Positions 47,560 through 57,103 of a stretch of 64,000 nt of DNA are shown here, piece by piece. The first letter of the stretch is position 1, and each line of letters opens with the position of its first letter. The translations under genes and the position numbers were made by a program. A model generated the notes under the pieces. The model was given only the letters and a program-made list of their open reading frames with translations. It did not search any database and was not told the origin of the DNA. The stretch comes from DHVE2 group archaeon (GTDB lineage Archaea > Thermoplasmatota > Thermoplasmata > Thermoplasmatales > Aciduliprofundaceae): positions 337,199-401,198 of the forward strand of contig JALWRZ010000010.1 of NCBI GenBank assembly GCA_026993785.1, in the 5' to 3' direction.

Positions 47560-49068
47560 TTACTTCTCTAGCCTGCTAAATCTTTTTATCGCTATCACCG
47601 ATGCTATGAGGACTACCAATATCACCGGCTGTATCAGCTCGGGAACACTGGATACCACGAGCTCCACATGGCTTCTTCCGTCCTGCGAGGCATGGAAATC
47701 TTGTATAAAATTACCTGCAGATATGGTGAAATTCGTGGATGCGTTGTAGGCGTGGCTCATAGTGGCCAGATTCAACATATAAAATCCATTTTCATCGGTG
47801 TAGGTGTAAATGCTCTCTCCGGTAACCTTGTTTGTGATGGTAACCCTTATTCCAGGAAGGGGATTTCCCATTTCATCCTTCACATGACCCCATACCACAT
47901 AGGGATCCGGCTGATCAGCACTCTGATTTTTCGGTTTAAGCTTGGAGTCGCTTACCTCAAGGAAGTATATCATTGCTTGATAGAGATCATCGCAGTAGGT
48001 TTGAATCTTTGAAGTTGGTGGATGAAATCCATCCTGGGTATAGAAATTTCCGTAAAGGGGCTCCATCTCCACGGCGATGGCCATCTTGTTAAGCTTTCCA
48101 TAAACCCAATCAGAGCTTCCTCCAGGAGCATTGTAACCAATGACATCGTAGGGCTGTCCATAGGAATAGTGCCTCGCTGGATTACCATCCAATTTCGTTC
48201 TATCCGCCATGTATTTTCCCAGGGAGTAATAGAAATTCTTGTGGGGTGGCGGAATAGACGTGTAGAACCAAGGAAGCAGGATGGCGGCACTAAAACTGTG
48301 GATTACAACGAATGAATCTATGTCCTTGGATATTATTAAATCTCTCTCCGCTCTGGTCATGGGCTCGCTGAAGGGTGCAGGCCCATGATATGTGGGTGAA
48401 TTGGGATTAGGATCTCCCTCACCCCAGTGCCAGTCCCAGTTTCTCTCAGGATCTACGCCTTCGCCCTCCGCATCCCACTTATCTATGACATCCAGCTTGC
48501 CATTGCCATTATTATCGCGGCAGTTCTTTCTCCATCCTCCAGTACCCTGGCCTGTGAGGTTGCTCATATTTCCGTTGCCATCCTCCACATAGCCGTCGGC
48601 ATTTGCCATAGGTATTATGTAGATTTCATAATGATCTACGATCCAGTGTATGGTATCATTGGTATTGTATTCCTGCAAAAGATGCTGCATGAGATAGAGG
48701 TTAAAGGCAGGACCAATCCATTCTCTTGCATGATGCCAGGTTATAAGAACTGCAGGCTCTGTGGAGTTCTCATCTTCTTCAACATTATCGGATATCTTCA
48801 CGATCCATATTTCTCTGGGAGAATCGTATTTTCCAGTAACGGGGTTCCATCCCCATGTTTTTCCTATGGAGAATACCTTCATTATTTCACTGTAGTTCTT
48901 TTCCATTTCGTGCAGTGTTCTATTAATCTCTTGATAGCTTGGATAATGATCGAAAACGAATCCCGGTGAAACATTTTTCTCCCTATTTCCCTGCGCGTGT
49001 CCAAAGCTTCCAAGGGAAGAAGCTAAGAGGAGCACTATGATCAGTAATATCATAGGTTTCTTGTACAT
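47560..49068 (-). CDS. Secreted zinc carboxypeptidase (M14) with carboxypeptidase-regulatory domain and C-terminal TM
   Basis: Signal peptide; ITWHHAREWIGPAFNLYLMQHLL (HxxE), IPMANADGYV, AVEMEP; GNPLPGIRVTITNKVTGESIYTYTDENGFYML; C-terminal VPELIQPVILVVLIASVIAIKRFSRLEK. Confidence 0.94.
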   Translation of the reverse strand: MYKKPMILLIIVLLLASSLGSFGHAQGNREKNVSPGFVFDHYPSYQEINRTLHEMEKNYSEIMKVFSIGKTWGWNPVTGKYDSPREIWIVKISDNVEEDENSTEPAVLITWHHAREWIGPAFNLYLMQHLLQEYNTNDTIHWIVDHYEIYIIPMANADGYVEDGNGNMSNLTGQGTGGWRKNCRDNNGNGKLDVIDKWDAEGEGVDPERNWDWHWGEGDPNPNSPTYHGPAPFSEPMTRAERDLIISKDIDSFVVIHSFSAAILLPWFYTSIPPPHKNFYYSLGKYMADRTKLDGNPARHYSYGQPYDVIGYNAPGGSSDWVYGKLNKMAIAVEMEPLYGNFYTQDGFHPPTSKIQTYCDDLYQAMIYFLEVSDSKLKPKNQSADQPDPYVVWGHVKDEMGNPLPGIRVTITNKVTGESIYTYTDENGFYMLNLATMSHAYNASTNFTISAGNFIQDFHASQDGRSHVELVVSSVPELIQPVILVVLIASVIAIKRFSRLEK

Positions 49069-49210
49069 CTTCCCACCAAGGTTTTATTAGAACCCAATAT
49101 ATAATTTTTTCCTATTAGCCGTTCATAAAAAATTCCTAAGAGAATTTTTCAAATGTTGTGATGGGAAAAGGTAAAATAAAAGAATAAAATTAACCTGCGA
49201 TTAAGTGAAG

Positions 49211-49295
49211 GCCGGGGTTGCCGAGTGGTAAGGCGCAGGCCTGGAGAGCCTGTACTCCGTTAAGGGGTGCGAGGGTTCAAATCCCTCCCCCGGCG
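49211..49295 (+). tRNA. tRNA-Ser (anticodon GGA)
   Basis: Acceptor gccgggg/ccccggc, anticodon arm caggcctggagagcctg, long variable arm, T arm gagggttcaaatccctc; discriminator G, CCA not encoded. Confidence 0.95.
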
Positions 49296-49297
49296 CT

Positions 49298-49936
49298 ATG
49301 ATTTCATGGATGGGCATATTGCTCTGGTTTGCAGTATTTATGGGGGGAAGTATCGTAGGTGGATTGTGCCCATCCAGAAACCCCAAAATTAGTAGTGGAT
49401 GCACATCTGCAACCTTCATAATACTTAGCTTAATAGTTTTTCAATTTACCGGTGGATTTGAATACTACGGATTGAAAATAGACATTTTCTACACATTGAT
49501 ATCTATTTTCACAGCGTTCTTGGTAGCGTTTCCTCTCTCACTAATTGCATCCAGAGTTGCGGGAAATACCAATATGGAGAATGGCCCCTTTGATTTTGGC
49601 AATTTTAATATTCTTGAGTTTTTATTTCTGCTTCTCTTGCTTGCCCCGCTGGGTGAGGAGTTTCTTTTCAGAGGAATCCTCGAATCTTCTCTACTAGGAT
49701 ATGGTACCATAATTGCCATAGTAGTTCCTGCATTGTTGTTTTCTCTTATACATCTCCTGCCTTTCAAAAACACGCCGCGTAAATTCTTGATTACCATTCT
49801 AGACTCTGCATTTATCCTGGGATTACTTGCAGGTTATTTCAGAGCTATCAGTGGTTCTTTGCTTCCTGCATATGTCACCCACGCAATATTCAATCTCAAT
49901 GGCAAAATTGCTGAAAAATTAACATCTACTAAATAA
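49298..49936 (+). CDS. CPBP-family intramembrane metalloprotease (CAAX-protease-like)
   Basis: APLGEEFLFRGILESSLLG EExxxR motif, LFSLIHLL, YVTHAIFN; polytopic. Confidence 0.88.
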   Translation: MISWMGILLWFAVFMGGSIVGGLCPSRNPKISSGCTSATFIILSLIVFQFTGGFEYYGLKIDIFYTLISIFTAFLVAFPLSLIASRVAGNTNMENGPFDFGNFNILEFLFLLLLLAPLGEEFLFRGILESSLLGYGTIIAIVVPALLFSLIHLLPFKNTPRKFLITILDSAFILGLLAGYFRAISGSLLPAYVTHAIFNLNGKIAEKLTSTK

Positions 49937-50040
49937 AGATGTGTTGAGTGTGAGGTTCACAAGCAACGGGCATAGTGAGTTGCAAGCACCTGAGTTTCAC
50001 AGCCCAAAATTATTTAATCACCCAATTCATATGGCAAGAT

Positions 50041-51003
50041 ATGGAAGATGTCTGGGTTGAGAAGTACAGGCCCAAGAATCTGGATGAGGTTATTGGGCAG
50101 AAGGAAATTGTGGAGCGATTAAAATCTTATGTTAAGGCAAAAACCATGCCCCATCTACTTTTTGCGGGACCTGCGGGCACAGGTAAGACCACGTGTGCAA
50201 TCGCATTGGCGAGAGAGCTTTTTGGAGAGAACTGGAGAGCCAGTTTTCACGAGCTCAATGCCAGCGATGAAAGGGGAATAGGGGTGGTGAGAACAAAGAT
50301 AAAAGAGTATGCCAGAACTGCAGCTCCCAACGATGTGGGCTTTAAAATAATCTTCCTTGATGAGGCAGATGCCCTTACTCCCGATGCCCAGGCTGCATTA
50401 CGAAGAACCATGGAGATGTATTCCAAGACCTGCAGGTTCATACTCTCATGCAATTACTCCTCCAAGATCATAGAGCCGATCCAGTCAAGATGCGCTGTTT
50501 TCCGCTTTGCGCCTCTCAGAGCTGAAGATATAAAGAACAGGTTAAAGTACATAGCGGAGAATGAAGGGAAGAAGATAACAGAGGATGCCTTGGATGCCAT
50601 TGTTTATATTGCTGCGGGGGATATGAGGAAAGCCATAAACATTCTGCAGATGTCCGCTGCAATATCCGATACCATTGATGAGGGCATAGTTTACAAGGCT
50701 ACCGGCCTTGCCAAGAGGGAGGATGTGGAGAGCATAGTGAAGAAGGCAATATCAGGTGATTTTGTTGCAGCGAGAAACAAGCTCAACAAGCTTCTTGTGG
50801 AGTATGGACTCTCTGGCGAGGATATAATCAAGCAAATTCATCGGGTGATATTCGATTTGCCCATAGAAGATAGGCTGAAGGTAGAACTTTTGGACAGAAC
50901 CGGTGAGATAGAGTTTAGGATAGTGGAGGGTGCCAACGAGAGAATACAGCTGGATGCTCTCCTGGCATATTTTACCCTTGCCGGGGAGAAGATGAAGAAA
51001 TAA
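50041..51003 (+). CDS. rfcS: Replication factor C small subunit
   Basis: MEDVWVEKYRPKNLDEVIGQ, LLFAGPAGTGKTTCAIALAREL, LDEADALTPDAQAALRRTME. Confidence 0.97.
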   Translation: MEDVWVEKYRPKNLDEVIGQKEIVERLKSYVKAKTMPHLLFAGPAGTGKTTCAIALARELFGENWRASFHELNASDERGIGVVRTKIKEYARTAAPNDVGFKIIFLDEADALTPDAQAALRRTMEMYSKTCRFILSCNYSSKIIEPIQSRCAVFRFAPLRAEDIKNRLKYIAENEGKKITEDALDAIVYIAAGDMRKAINILQMSAAISDTIDEGIVYKATGLAKREDVESIVKKAISGDFVAARNKLNKLLVEYGLSGEDIIKQIHRVIFDLPIEDRLKVELLDRTGEIEFRIVEGANERIQLDALLAYFTLAGEKMKK

Positions 51004-52315
51004 ACTCCCTCACCAATTTTTTACCGTACTCCACGAGTTCTCGGGCCCTTTTCAAATCCTTTGCATCGGAGAATATCCTGATTACATCTTCAGTACCCGA
51101 GGCCCTTATTAGAAGCCAGGCATCCTCGTATAATATCTTTACCCCATCTATGGTTAATATCTCCCTGGCATCTTGAGGTATTCGCTTTTCCATTTTTCTC
51201 GCTATGGCGTCTACCACTTTATTTTTAATATTCCGTGCCACCGGGATTTTCTCTTTAATCTGATAAAAGCGAGGATATCGTTTTACAAGCTCCTGCAATT
51301 CAGCATTCTCTTCCCTCATTATCTGTAGAAGATGAATGATGGATAGTATGGAATCGCCCCATAGAGTATCGGGCGGAAAAAAATACTTGCCTGTTTCTTC
51401 GTACCCAAACTCTGCCCCGCTTCTCAGGATCTGCTCCGCAATCTCCGGCGGGCCAACTCTCGTATAGATTACCCTGAATCCCTTTTTCCTGGCCACTTCC
51501 TCGATGAGAAGCGAGGAATTGATGGGCGTCACTATGGCACTTTTTGCAAATTTTTCTGCGAATATTGCACCTACCACATCCTCCGATATTATCTCGCCTC
51601 CTGCACCAAACACCACGCGATCTGCGTCTACATCGGTTCCCGCAGCAAGGTCAAATTTCTCGGAGAGGCTCCACAATTTTTCCAGGCTCTCTTTCCTTGG
51701 CTCTGAGGGTCTATCGGGAATCTTTTTTCGCTCGCAGTTTATGCAGTATACTTCCACGCCCAGATTTTCTAGAATTCTATCGATGATTCCTGCACCTGCA
51801 CCGTTGGCAGGGTCAATTAATACCCTGTAACCTTCAATTCCCCTGGCTTTTTTCTCTATAAATCTCATATAGTTTTCCAAGGCATCCTCCCATCGGGTAT
51901 CTTTTATGGTATCCCAGCTCGACATAGCGTAATTTTCTTCTTCCACTATTCTCTCGATTTCCCGGGATTTGTCCCAGTAAAGATCCCGTCCTAAAGAATC
52001 CACCGGAATCAGTCCAATTATATGAGGTGGCGTATGGGAGCCTGTTACAAGTATGCCTCCATCGCAATTATCAGCAACGAATCGAGAAAAGAGGGGAAGA
52101 GGAGTTATGCCAAGGGATATTACTTGATTTCCCGTGGCCTGCAACCCTGCGATAACAGCTTTCTCCAACATTTCCGCACCGTATCTGGTGTCTCTTGCCA
52201 CGGCAAAGGTGCCCCTATTCAACGTACCATAGGCCATGGCAACCTTCAACGCCAATTGAGGAGTTATATCCATGTTAGTTATGCCTCTTATTCCAGCAGT
52301 TCCAAAGAGCTTCAT
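50972..52315 (-). CDS. Phosphohexomutase (phosphoglucosamine mutase/phosphomannomutase family)
   Basis: MKLFGTAGIRGITN, LVTGSHTPPH, GTDVDADRVVFG, LIRASGTEDVIRIFSDA. Confidence 0.94.
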   Translation of the reverse strand: MKLFGTAGIRGITNMDITPQLALKVAMAYGTLNRGTFAVARDTRYGAEMLEKAVIAGLQATGNQVISLGITPLPLFSRFVADNCDGGILVTGSHTPPHIIGLIPVDSLGRDLYWDKSREIERIVEEENYAMSSWDTIKDTRWEDALENYMRFIEKKARGIEGYRVLIDPANGAGAGIIDRILENLGVEVYCINCERKKIPDRPSEPRKESLEKLWSLSEKFDLAAGTDVDADRVVFGAGGEIISEDVVGAIFAEKFAKSAIVTPINSSLLIEEVARKKGFRVIYTRVGPPEIAEQILRSGAEFGYEETGKYFFPPDTLWGDSILSIIHLLQIMREENAELQELVKRYPRFYQIKEKIPVARNIKNKVVDAIARKMEKRIPQDAREILTIDGVKILYEDAWLLIRASGTEDVIRIFSDAKDLKRARELVEYGKKLVREFISSSSPRQG

Positions 52316-52596
52316 AGCTCATCCCTTAGACGGACTTTAAGCTTGGAACTCGGATGAAATATGAATTTTTTGCGGGAGGGGATATGCACGATTTTTCTTG
52401 TTTTGATATCCCTAAATCTGCGCGGCCTTTGGGTCTTGGCCATAAATGTTCCGAAACCGGCTATAGTAACCATATTTCCCGCTCTAACCTCCTTAACTAT
52501 CTCCTCGAGGAAGGCTTTAATTATCCTTTTAACCTCATGGGGGGATTCCAGATGTTTTCGCGCAATCTCATCACTGAGAAAATCCAGCCCCACCAT
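52312..52596 (-). CDS. HU/IHF-family DNA-binding protein, Thermoplasma HTa-like
   Basis: MVGLDFLSDEIARKHLES..VKRIIKAFLEEIVKEVRAGNMVTIAGFGTFMAKTQRPRRFRDIKTRKIVHIPSRKKFIFHPSSKLK; HU fold landmarks. Confidence 0.93.
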   Translation of the reverse strand: MVGLDFLSDEIARKHLESPHEVKRIIKAFLEEIVKEVRAGNMVTIAGFGTFMAKTQRPRRFRDIKTRKIVHIPSRKKFIFHPSSKLKVRLRDEL

Positions 52597-52734
52597 TTTT
52601 GTCACCGCATGACATAGTAAGTCACGGAATAAAAATTTTTTCCCGAAATTGAGGGTATATACTCTTAAAACTCTACGCAAAAATGGTAGCAAAGGTGGGC
52701 AAATAATAAATACTATATCTCATTTGTGTAATTA

Positions 52735-53058
52735 ATGAGAGGATACGGTAGAAGAGGGAGAAGACGAGGACCTCGATGGATATCCTATATACCCCCGGTT
52801 ACAAGCTACGCACCTCGAGGCATACCATATGTGAGAACAGTGATACTCTTTTACTCAGAACTGGAGGCCATGAGGCTCGTGGATGTGGAAGGTCTTACCC
52901 AGGAGGAGGCCGCAGCGAGGATGGGGGTATCCCGTAAAACCCTGTGGAACGAGCTGAAGAGTGGAAGAAGAAAGGTTGTGGAAGCAATCCTAAACGGATG
53001 GAACATAGAGATTAGAGGTCGAGAGAATTACTTCTACCGGGAGGAAGCAAATGAGTGA
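52735..53058 (+). CDS. DUF134 family HTH protein
   Basis: RTVILFYSELEAMRLVDVEGLTQEEAAARMGVSRKTLWNELKSGRRKVVEAILNG. Confidence 0.88.
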   Translation: MRGYGRRGRRRGPRWISYIPPVTSYAPRGIPYVRTVILFYSELEAMRLVDVEGLTQEEAAARMGVSRKTLWNELKSGRRKVVEAILNGWNIEIRGRENYFYREEANE

Positions 53059-53503
53059 GAAGGAGGAGGATTACCTTAAGGCCATATACAAGATAGTGGA
53101 GCAAAGAGGATTCGCAAGGAGCATCGAGATAGCCGAGATGCTGGATGTGAAGCCCGCCAGTGTCACAGATATGCTCAAGAAACTCCAGGGCAAGGGCTTT
53201 GTGATATACGAAAAATACAGGGGCATAATCCTCACCCCAAGAGGCAGGGAAATCGCCAAGAAGCTTTATGAAAGAGAGAGAATAATAGAGGAATTTTTCC
53301 AAATTTTTGGCCTCAAGGGAGAAAATGCGGGTATATTGGCGAATAAGGTTGAGCATTACATAGACGATGAATCCTTTTCAAGGATAAAGAAGTTCGTGGA
53401 TTTTGTACGTAGCTTCAAAAGCAATCCCAAATGGCTTGAGCACTTCAACGAATTCATCAAAACAGGCAAGCTTCCAGAATGTGAAAGAATAAAGAAAGAT
53501 TGA
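53051..53503 (+). CDS. DtxR/MntR-family metal-dependent transcriptional regulator
   Basis: EDYLKAIYKIVEQRGFARSIEIAEMLDVKPASVTDMLKKLQGKGFVIYEKYRGIILTPRGREIA. Confidence 0.93.
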   Translation: MSEKEEDYLKAIYKIVEQRGFARSIEIAEMLDVKPASVTDMLKKLQGKGFVIYEKYRGIILTPRGREIAKKLYERERIIEEFFQIFGLKGENAGILANKVEHYIDDESFSRIKKFVDFVRSFKSNPKWLEHFNEFIKTGKLPECERIKKD

Positions 53504-53563
53504 ATCGATATCTTTCCTTGCTTTCCTGGTAAAAATTTTTATAAGCAGTTCCAATAATCTTCT

Positions 53564-54796
53564 ATGATTCAGAGACTCCGCGGATTTCGGGACATGTATC
53601 CTGAGTACATGCGTGCCCGCAGAATAGTATTCAACAAAATATGCGATGTTGCCCGGAGCTTCGGATTCCATGAAATAGATGCGCCAAGCTTGGAACTTCT
53701 CGATCTATTTCGTGTGAAAAGCGGCGAGGAGATAGTAAAGCAAACCTTCAGTTTTGTGGATAAAGGTGGGAGAGAAGTCACGCTAATCCCTGAGCTCACT
53801 CCTACCGTATCAAGGATGATCGCCGCCAGGAAGGACTTGGTGAAGCCAGTAAAATGGTTCTCCTTTCCCAAAATGTGGAGATACGAAGAGCCTCAAAGCG
53901 GGAGATTGCGGGAGTTTTATCAGTTTAATGCAGATATATTCGGAATAAGTAACATATACGCGGATGCAGAGATAATAGCCCTTGCTATGGAAATCCTGGA
54001 TACTCTAGGGCTACAGGACAAATATGTGATGAGGGTAAGTGATAGAGTTCTAATGGAAGAGCTGCTAAGAAAGCTCCGCGTGGAAAATATAGAGGGGGCA
54101 TTTAGGATCATAGACAAGAGGGATAAAATTCCGGAGGAGGTGTTCAGGGAGGAGATGCTTAAGTACTTGAGCTCTGAGGCGGTGGAGTATCTTTCCGAGA
54201 TTCTTGAGATGAAGGGAGACATAGATACCGTGCTGGATAAGCTTCCAGAGAGCGAAAGAACCGCGACTCTACTAGAGCTCAAGGATCTGCTAAGTGAATA
54301 CGGGAAGAGTGTGATGCTTGACCTCTCTATAGTTAGAGGTCTTGCCTATTACACGGGAATAGTCTTCGAGGCGCATGATGCCAGGGGTGAGTTTAGGGCC
54401 ATTCTAGGTGGCGGAAGATACGATGGGGTAGTGGAGCTATTTGGAGCGCAGCACACCCCCGCGGTTGGATTTGGCTTAGGTGATGTGGTTCTTGAGCTGA
54501 TTATGCGTCGGGAGGGTGTATGGCCTGAAGAGAAGATAGATGTTGATTATTTCGTAGCCATTGTTCCGGGATTCAGGAAGGAGGCTATTAAAATAGCCAC
54601 GAAGTTAAGAAGAAAAGGATATCGCGTGGATATAGAGCTGCAGGACCGCTCTTTGAGCAAACAGATGAAATACGCCAACAAGATAAACGCAAAACACGTT
54701 ATAATTATAGGCGAAGAGATAAAGCGGGGAGCTGTGGTTGTTAAAAATATGGGAAGTGGAGAACAAAGAGAGGTAAAGCTGGAGGAAATTCTTTAA
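53564..54796 (+). CDS. hisS: Histidyl-tRNA synthetase
   Basis: RLRGFRDMYPEYMRAR, LIPELTPTVSRMIA, MWRYEEPQSGRLREFYQFNADIFG, GLAYYTGIVFE. Confidence 0.95.
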   Translation: MIQRLRGFRDMYPEYMRARRIVFNKICDVARSFGFHEIDAPSLELLDLFRVKSGEEIVKQTFSFVDKGGREVTLIPELTPTVSRMIAARKDLVKPVKWFSFPKMWRYEEPQSGRLREFYQFNADIFGISNIYADAEIIALAMEILDTLGLQDKYVMRVSDRVLMEELLRKLRVENIEGAFRIIDKRDKIPEEVFREEMLKYLSSEAVEYLSEILEMKGDIDTVLDKLPESERTATLLELKDLLSEYGKSVMLDLSIVRGLAYYTGIVFEAHDARGEFRAILGGGRYDGVVELFGAQHTPAVGFGLGDVVLELIMRREGVWPEEKIDVDYFVAIVPGFRKEAIKIATKLRRKGYRVDIELQDRSLSKQMKYANKINAKHVIIIGEEIKRGAVVVKNMGSGEQREVKLEEIL

Positions 54797-54800
54797 AGGC

Positions 54801-55754
54801 TCATACAACCCTATTGAGTGGTTCTTCACCCTTGAGAACTCGGAGCACATCGCTGCATACCATCTCTGCCATCTTTCTACGGGTTCTCTCCGTTGCGCTG
54901 CCTATATGTGGAGTTAGTACCACATTGGGAAGTTGCAGCAACTCTTCCCTGATATTTGGCTCGTTTTCGAACACATCCAGTCCCACGGAGAAGACTTTGC
55001 CCTTTTTGATCGCCTTTATTAAGGCTTCTTCATCTATAACCTCGCCCCGGGAAGTGTTAACTATAACAACGCCATCTTTCATCATCTCAAACTCTCTCTC
55101 TCCAAGAAGATGATAGGTGTGTTGGGTTAGAGGCACATGCAGTGTTATTATATCCGATTCCTGGAGAAGCTCCTCCAGAGTCACGAATTTCGCATCCACT
55201 TCCCTTTCAAATTCTTCCTTTCTTTCCCTGTCATAGTAGAGGATACGCATGTTAAAGCCCCTGGCCCTTCTCCCAACAGCCTGTCCAATTCTACCGGCAC
55301 CTATGATGCCAATGGTAGCACCCCATACATCCTTACCGAGGAGAAGAAGCGGAGCCCAGCCCTTAAACTCTCCACGACGCACAAGTTTATCGCCTTCCAC
55401 AATTCTTCGCGATACTGCAAGAATAAGCGCAAAGGCCAGATCTGCAGTTGCATCTGTTAATACCCCAGGTGTGTTGACAACCACTATACCTTTCTTTCTT
55501 GCATATTCCACATCGATGTTGTTGTAGCCCACAGCATAATTGCCTATAACCTTGAGATTAGGTGCAGCATCCATCACCTCTCTGTCAATTTTATCTGTGA
55601 GCAGAGAGATCAGGGCATCGGCATCCTTCACGCCGTTTATTATCTCCTCTTTTGTGGGAATTCTTTCCTCCGGAAAAATGGTGACCTCGAGCCCTTCCCT
55701 CTCAAGAATCCTTATCCCATCCTCCGGAATCCGCCTGGTTATGAACACCTTCAT
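54801..55754 (-). CDS. D-2-hydroxyacid dehydrogenase (glyoxylate/hydroxypyruvate reductase-like)
   Basis: KVFITRRIPEDGIRIL, GNYAVGYNNIDVEYARKKGIVVVNTPGVLTDATADLAFALILAVSRR, GRIGQAVGRRARGF, LTPHIGSATERTR. Confidence 0.94.
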   Translation of the reverse strand: MKVFITRRIPEDGIRILEREGLEVTIFPEERIPTKEEIINGVKDADALISLLTDKIDREVMDAAPNLKVIGNYAVGYNNIDVEYARKKGIVVVNTPGVLTDATADLAFALILAVSRRIVEGDKLVRRGEFKGWAPLLLLGKDVWGATIGIIGAGRIGQAVGRRARGFNMRILYYDRERKEEFEREVDAKFVTLEELLQESDIITLHVPLTQHTYHLLGEREFEMMKDGVVIVNTSRGEVIDEEALIKAIKKGKVFSVGLDVFENEPNIREELLQLPNVVLTPHIGSATERTRRKMAEMVCSDVLRVLKGEEPLNRVV

Positions 55755-55796
55755 GCGTGGTGAATCTCCATGCTCTATTTTTATTTTCTCCCCCAT

Positions 55797-56108
55797 CTAT
55801 TGAGATTCGTAGAACACCCTATAATGCTGCACATATTTCTCCTTCTCCAGAAGAAAATCATCATCCTCGGGATAATATTTAGCAAGCTCTGGATTATCCC
55901 CTGCAAAGCTCTTAACGGCATCCATGGATTCCCATAGAGTCACCAGGAGAAAATGGGCCATTTTATCCTCATCTCTTCTTGTGAAGTATATTTTTAGGAG
56001 CCCTCTGGCTGAGCTATAATCAGGTACTGCCCTCTCTATTAAGAATTTCTCATATTCATCTGCCTTCTCCACAGGCACTCTTCCATGCCACAACCTCATA
56101 ACCACCAT
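55797..56108 (-). CDS. Antibiotic biosynthesis monooxygenase-like (ABM fold) protein
   Basis: RLWHGRVPVEKADEYEKFLIERAVPDYSSARGLLKIYFTRR...HFLLVTLWESMDAVKSFAGDNPE. Confidence 0.8.
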   Translation of the reverse strand: MVVMRLWHGRVPVEKADEYEKFLIERAVPDYSSARGLLKIYFTRRDEDKMAHFLLVTLWESMDAVKSFAGDNPELAKYYPEDDDFLLEKEKYVQHYRVFYESQ

Positions 56109-56206
56109 GTTTTCACCTTCTGAAGATAATTCACTTTTCCGTATAAATAAATTTGCGCTTAAAGTAAATTTTAGAAAAATTAAAAAATCTGAAAAACATT
56201 GGGTGT

Positions 56207-57103
56207 GTGATGGAGCGAAAAATAGCCCCGGGGATAATATCATTGATAATCCTATTGCTTCTTTTGGGAGTCTATCTATTTTATTCTCTCCCTTCCCACG
56301 CCCCCCATGAAAGCTCGGGGAATTATGCCACGCTAATCATTTCCCGGGATTTTGGCACCGATATCTTGGGGGTATGGAATGTAACCCCGGGCATTTCTGT
56401 GATGGACGCGCTGCTCTCTGTGGCCAATGTATCTACAGCCTACGGGGGCAAGTTTGTGGTGGCCATAAACAATATATCCTCTGATCCAAGAAATCAGGTG
56501 GACTGGTTTTACTATGTCAACGGCATTCTGGCCAATGTTGGAGCATGCGATTACGTTATAAGACCCGGAGACACCATTCGATGGGATTATCATGCCTGGA
56601 AGAAACTAATGGTGAATGCCGAGGTAGAAGATTTTCCCAATATGTTTCTCCAGGGCTACCAAAATAAGAGCTACCCCGTGGTTATCGCATACGAAGAAAA
56701 ATTCCAGGATGATGCAAATCTCCTCGGGAAATTTTTGGAGGAAAGTGTAACGAAGATGAACATCATACCTCTGGAAAATTTGAGCAAAGAGATGCTCAAG
56801 AAGGACAACGTGATTATCTTGGGCAATTCCAGCACGCTTGTAAAGGATATCAACGAGAAATATATGCAGCTTGGATGGAAATATCATATGGAAAGGGGAT
56901 GCATGCTAGATGATGAAGGAAGGAAATACAGAGGTGCCTTTGCAGAGATAACTCAATCTCCCTACAATCCTAAGGGTATAGGTGCATGCGAGAACCTGCT
57001 TCTCCTCATATCCGGCGAGGAGCCCTATGTTCATGAGGTGGTGATTAAGCTCATAAATGGAGAGATTAGCAGTTTCTGGCTTATGGTGGGTGATCCCCTA
57101 TGA
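56207..57103 (+). CDS. DUF4430 (transcobalamin-like) extracytoplasmic protein with C-terminal extra domain
   Basis: N-terminal TM; VWNVTPGISVMDALLSVANVSTAYGGKFVVAINNISSDPRNQVDWFYYVNGILANVGACDYVIRPGDTIRWDYH. Confidence 0.85.
   Translation: MMERKIAPGIISLIILLLLLGVYLFYSLPSHAPHESSGNYATLIISRDFGTDILGVWNVTPGISVMDALLSVANVSTAYGGKFVVAINNISSDPRNQVDWFYYVNGILANVGACDYVIRPGDTIRWDYHAWKKLMVNAEVEDFPNMFLQGYQNKSYPVVIAYEEKFQDDANLLGKFLEESVTKMNIIPLENLSKEMLKKDNVIILGNSSTLVKDINEKYMQLGWKYHMERGCMLDDEGRKYRGAFAEITQSPYNPKGIGACENLLLLISGEEPYVHEVVIKLINGEISSFWLMVGDPL

Noticed and set aside
49201-49419. 72-aa minus-strand ORF containing PGEGFEPSHPLTEYRLSRPAPYHSATPA
   Set aside because: Well-known spurious reading of the antisense strand of a tRNA gene.
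49937-50040. Small inverted repeats (tgtga-ggt-tcaca; gcaac...gttgc) before rfcS
   Set aside because: Short arms, expected by chance in intergenic DNA; no supporting layout.
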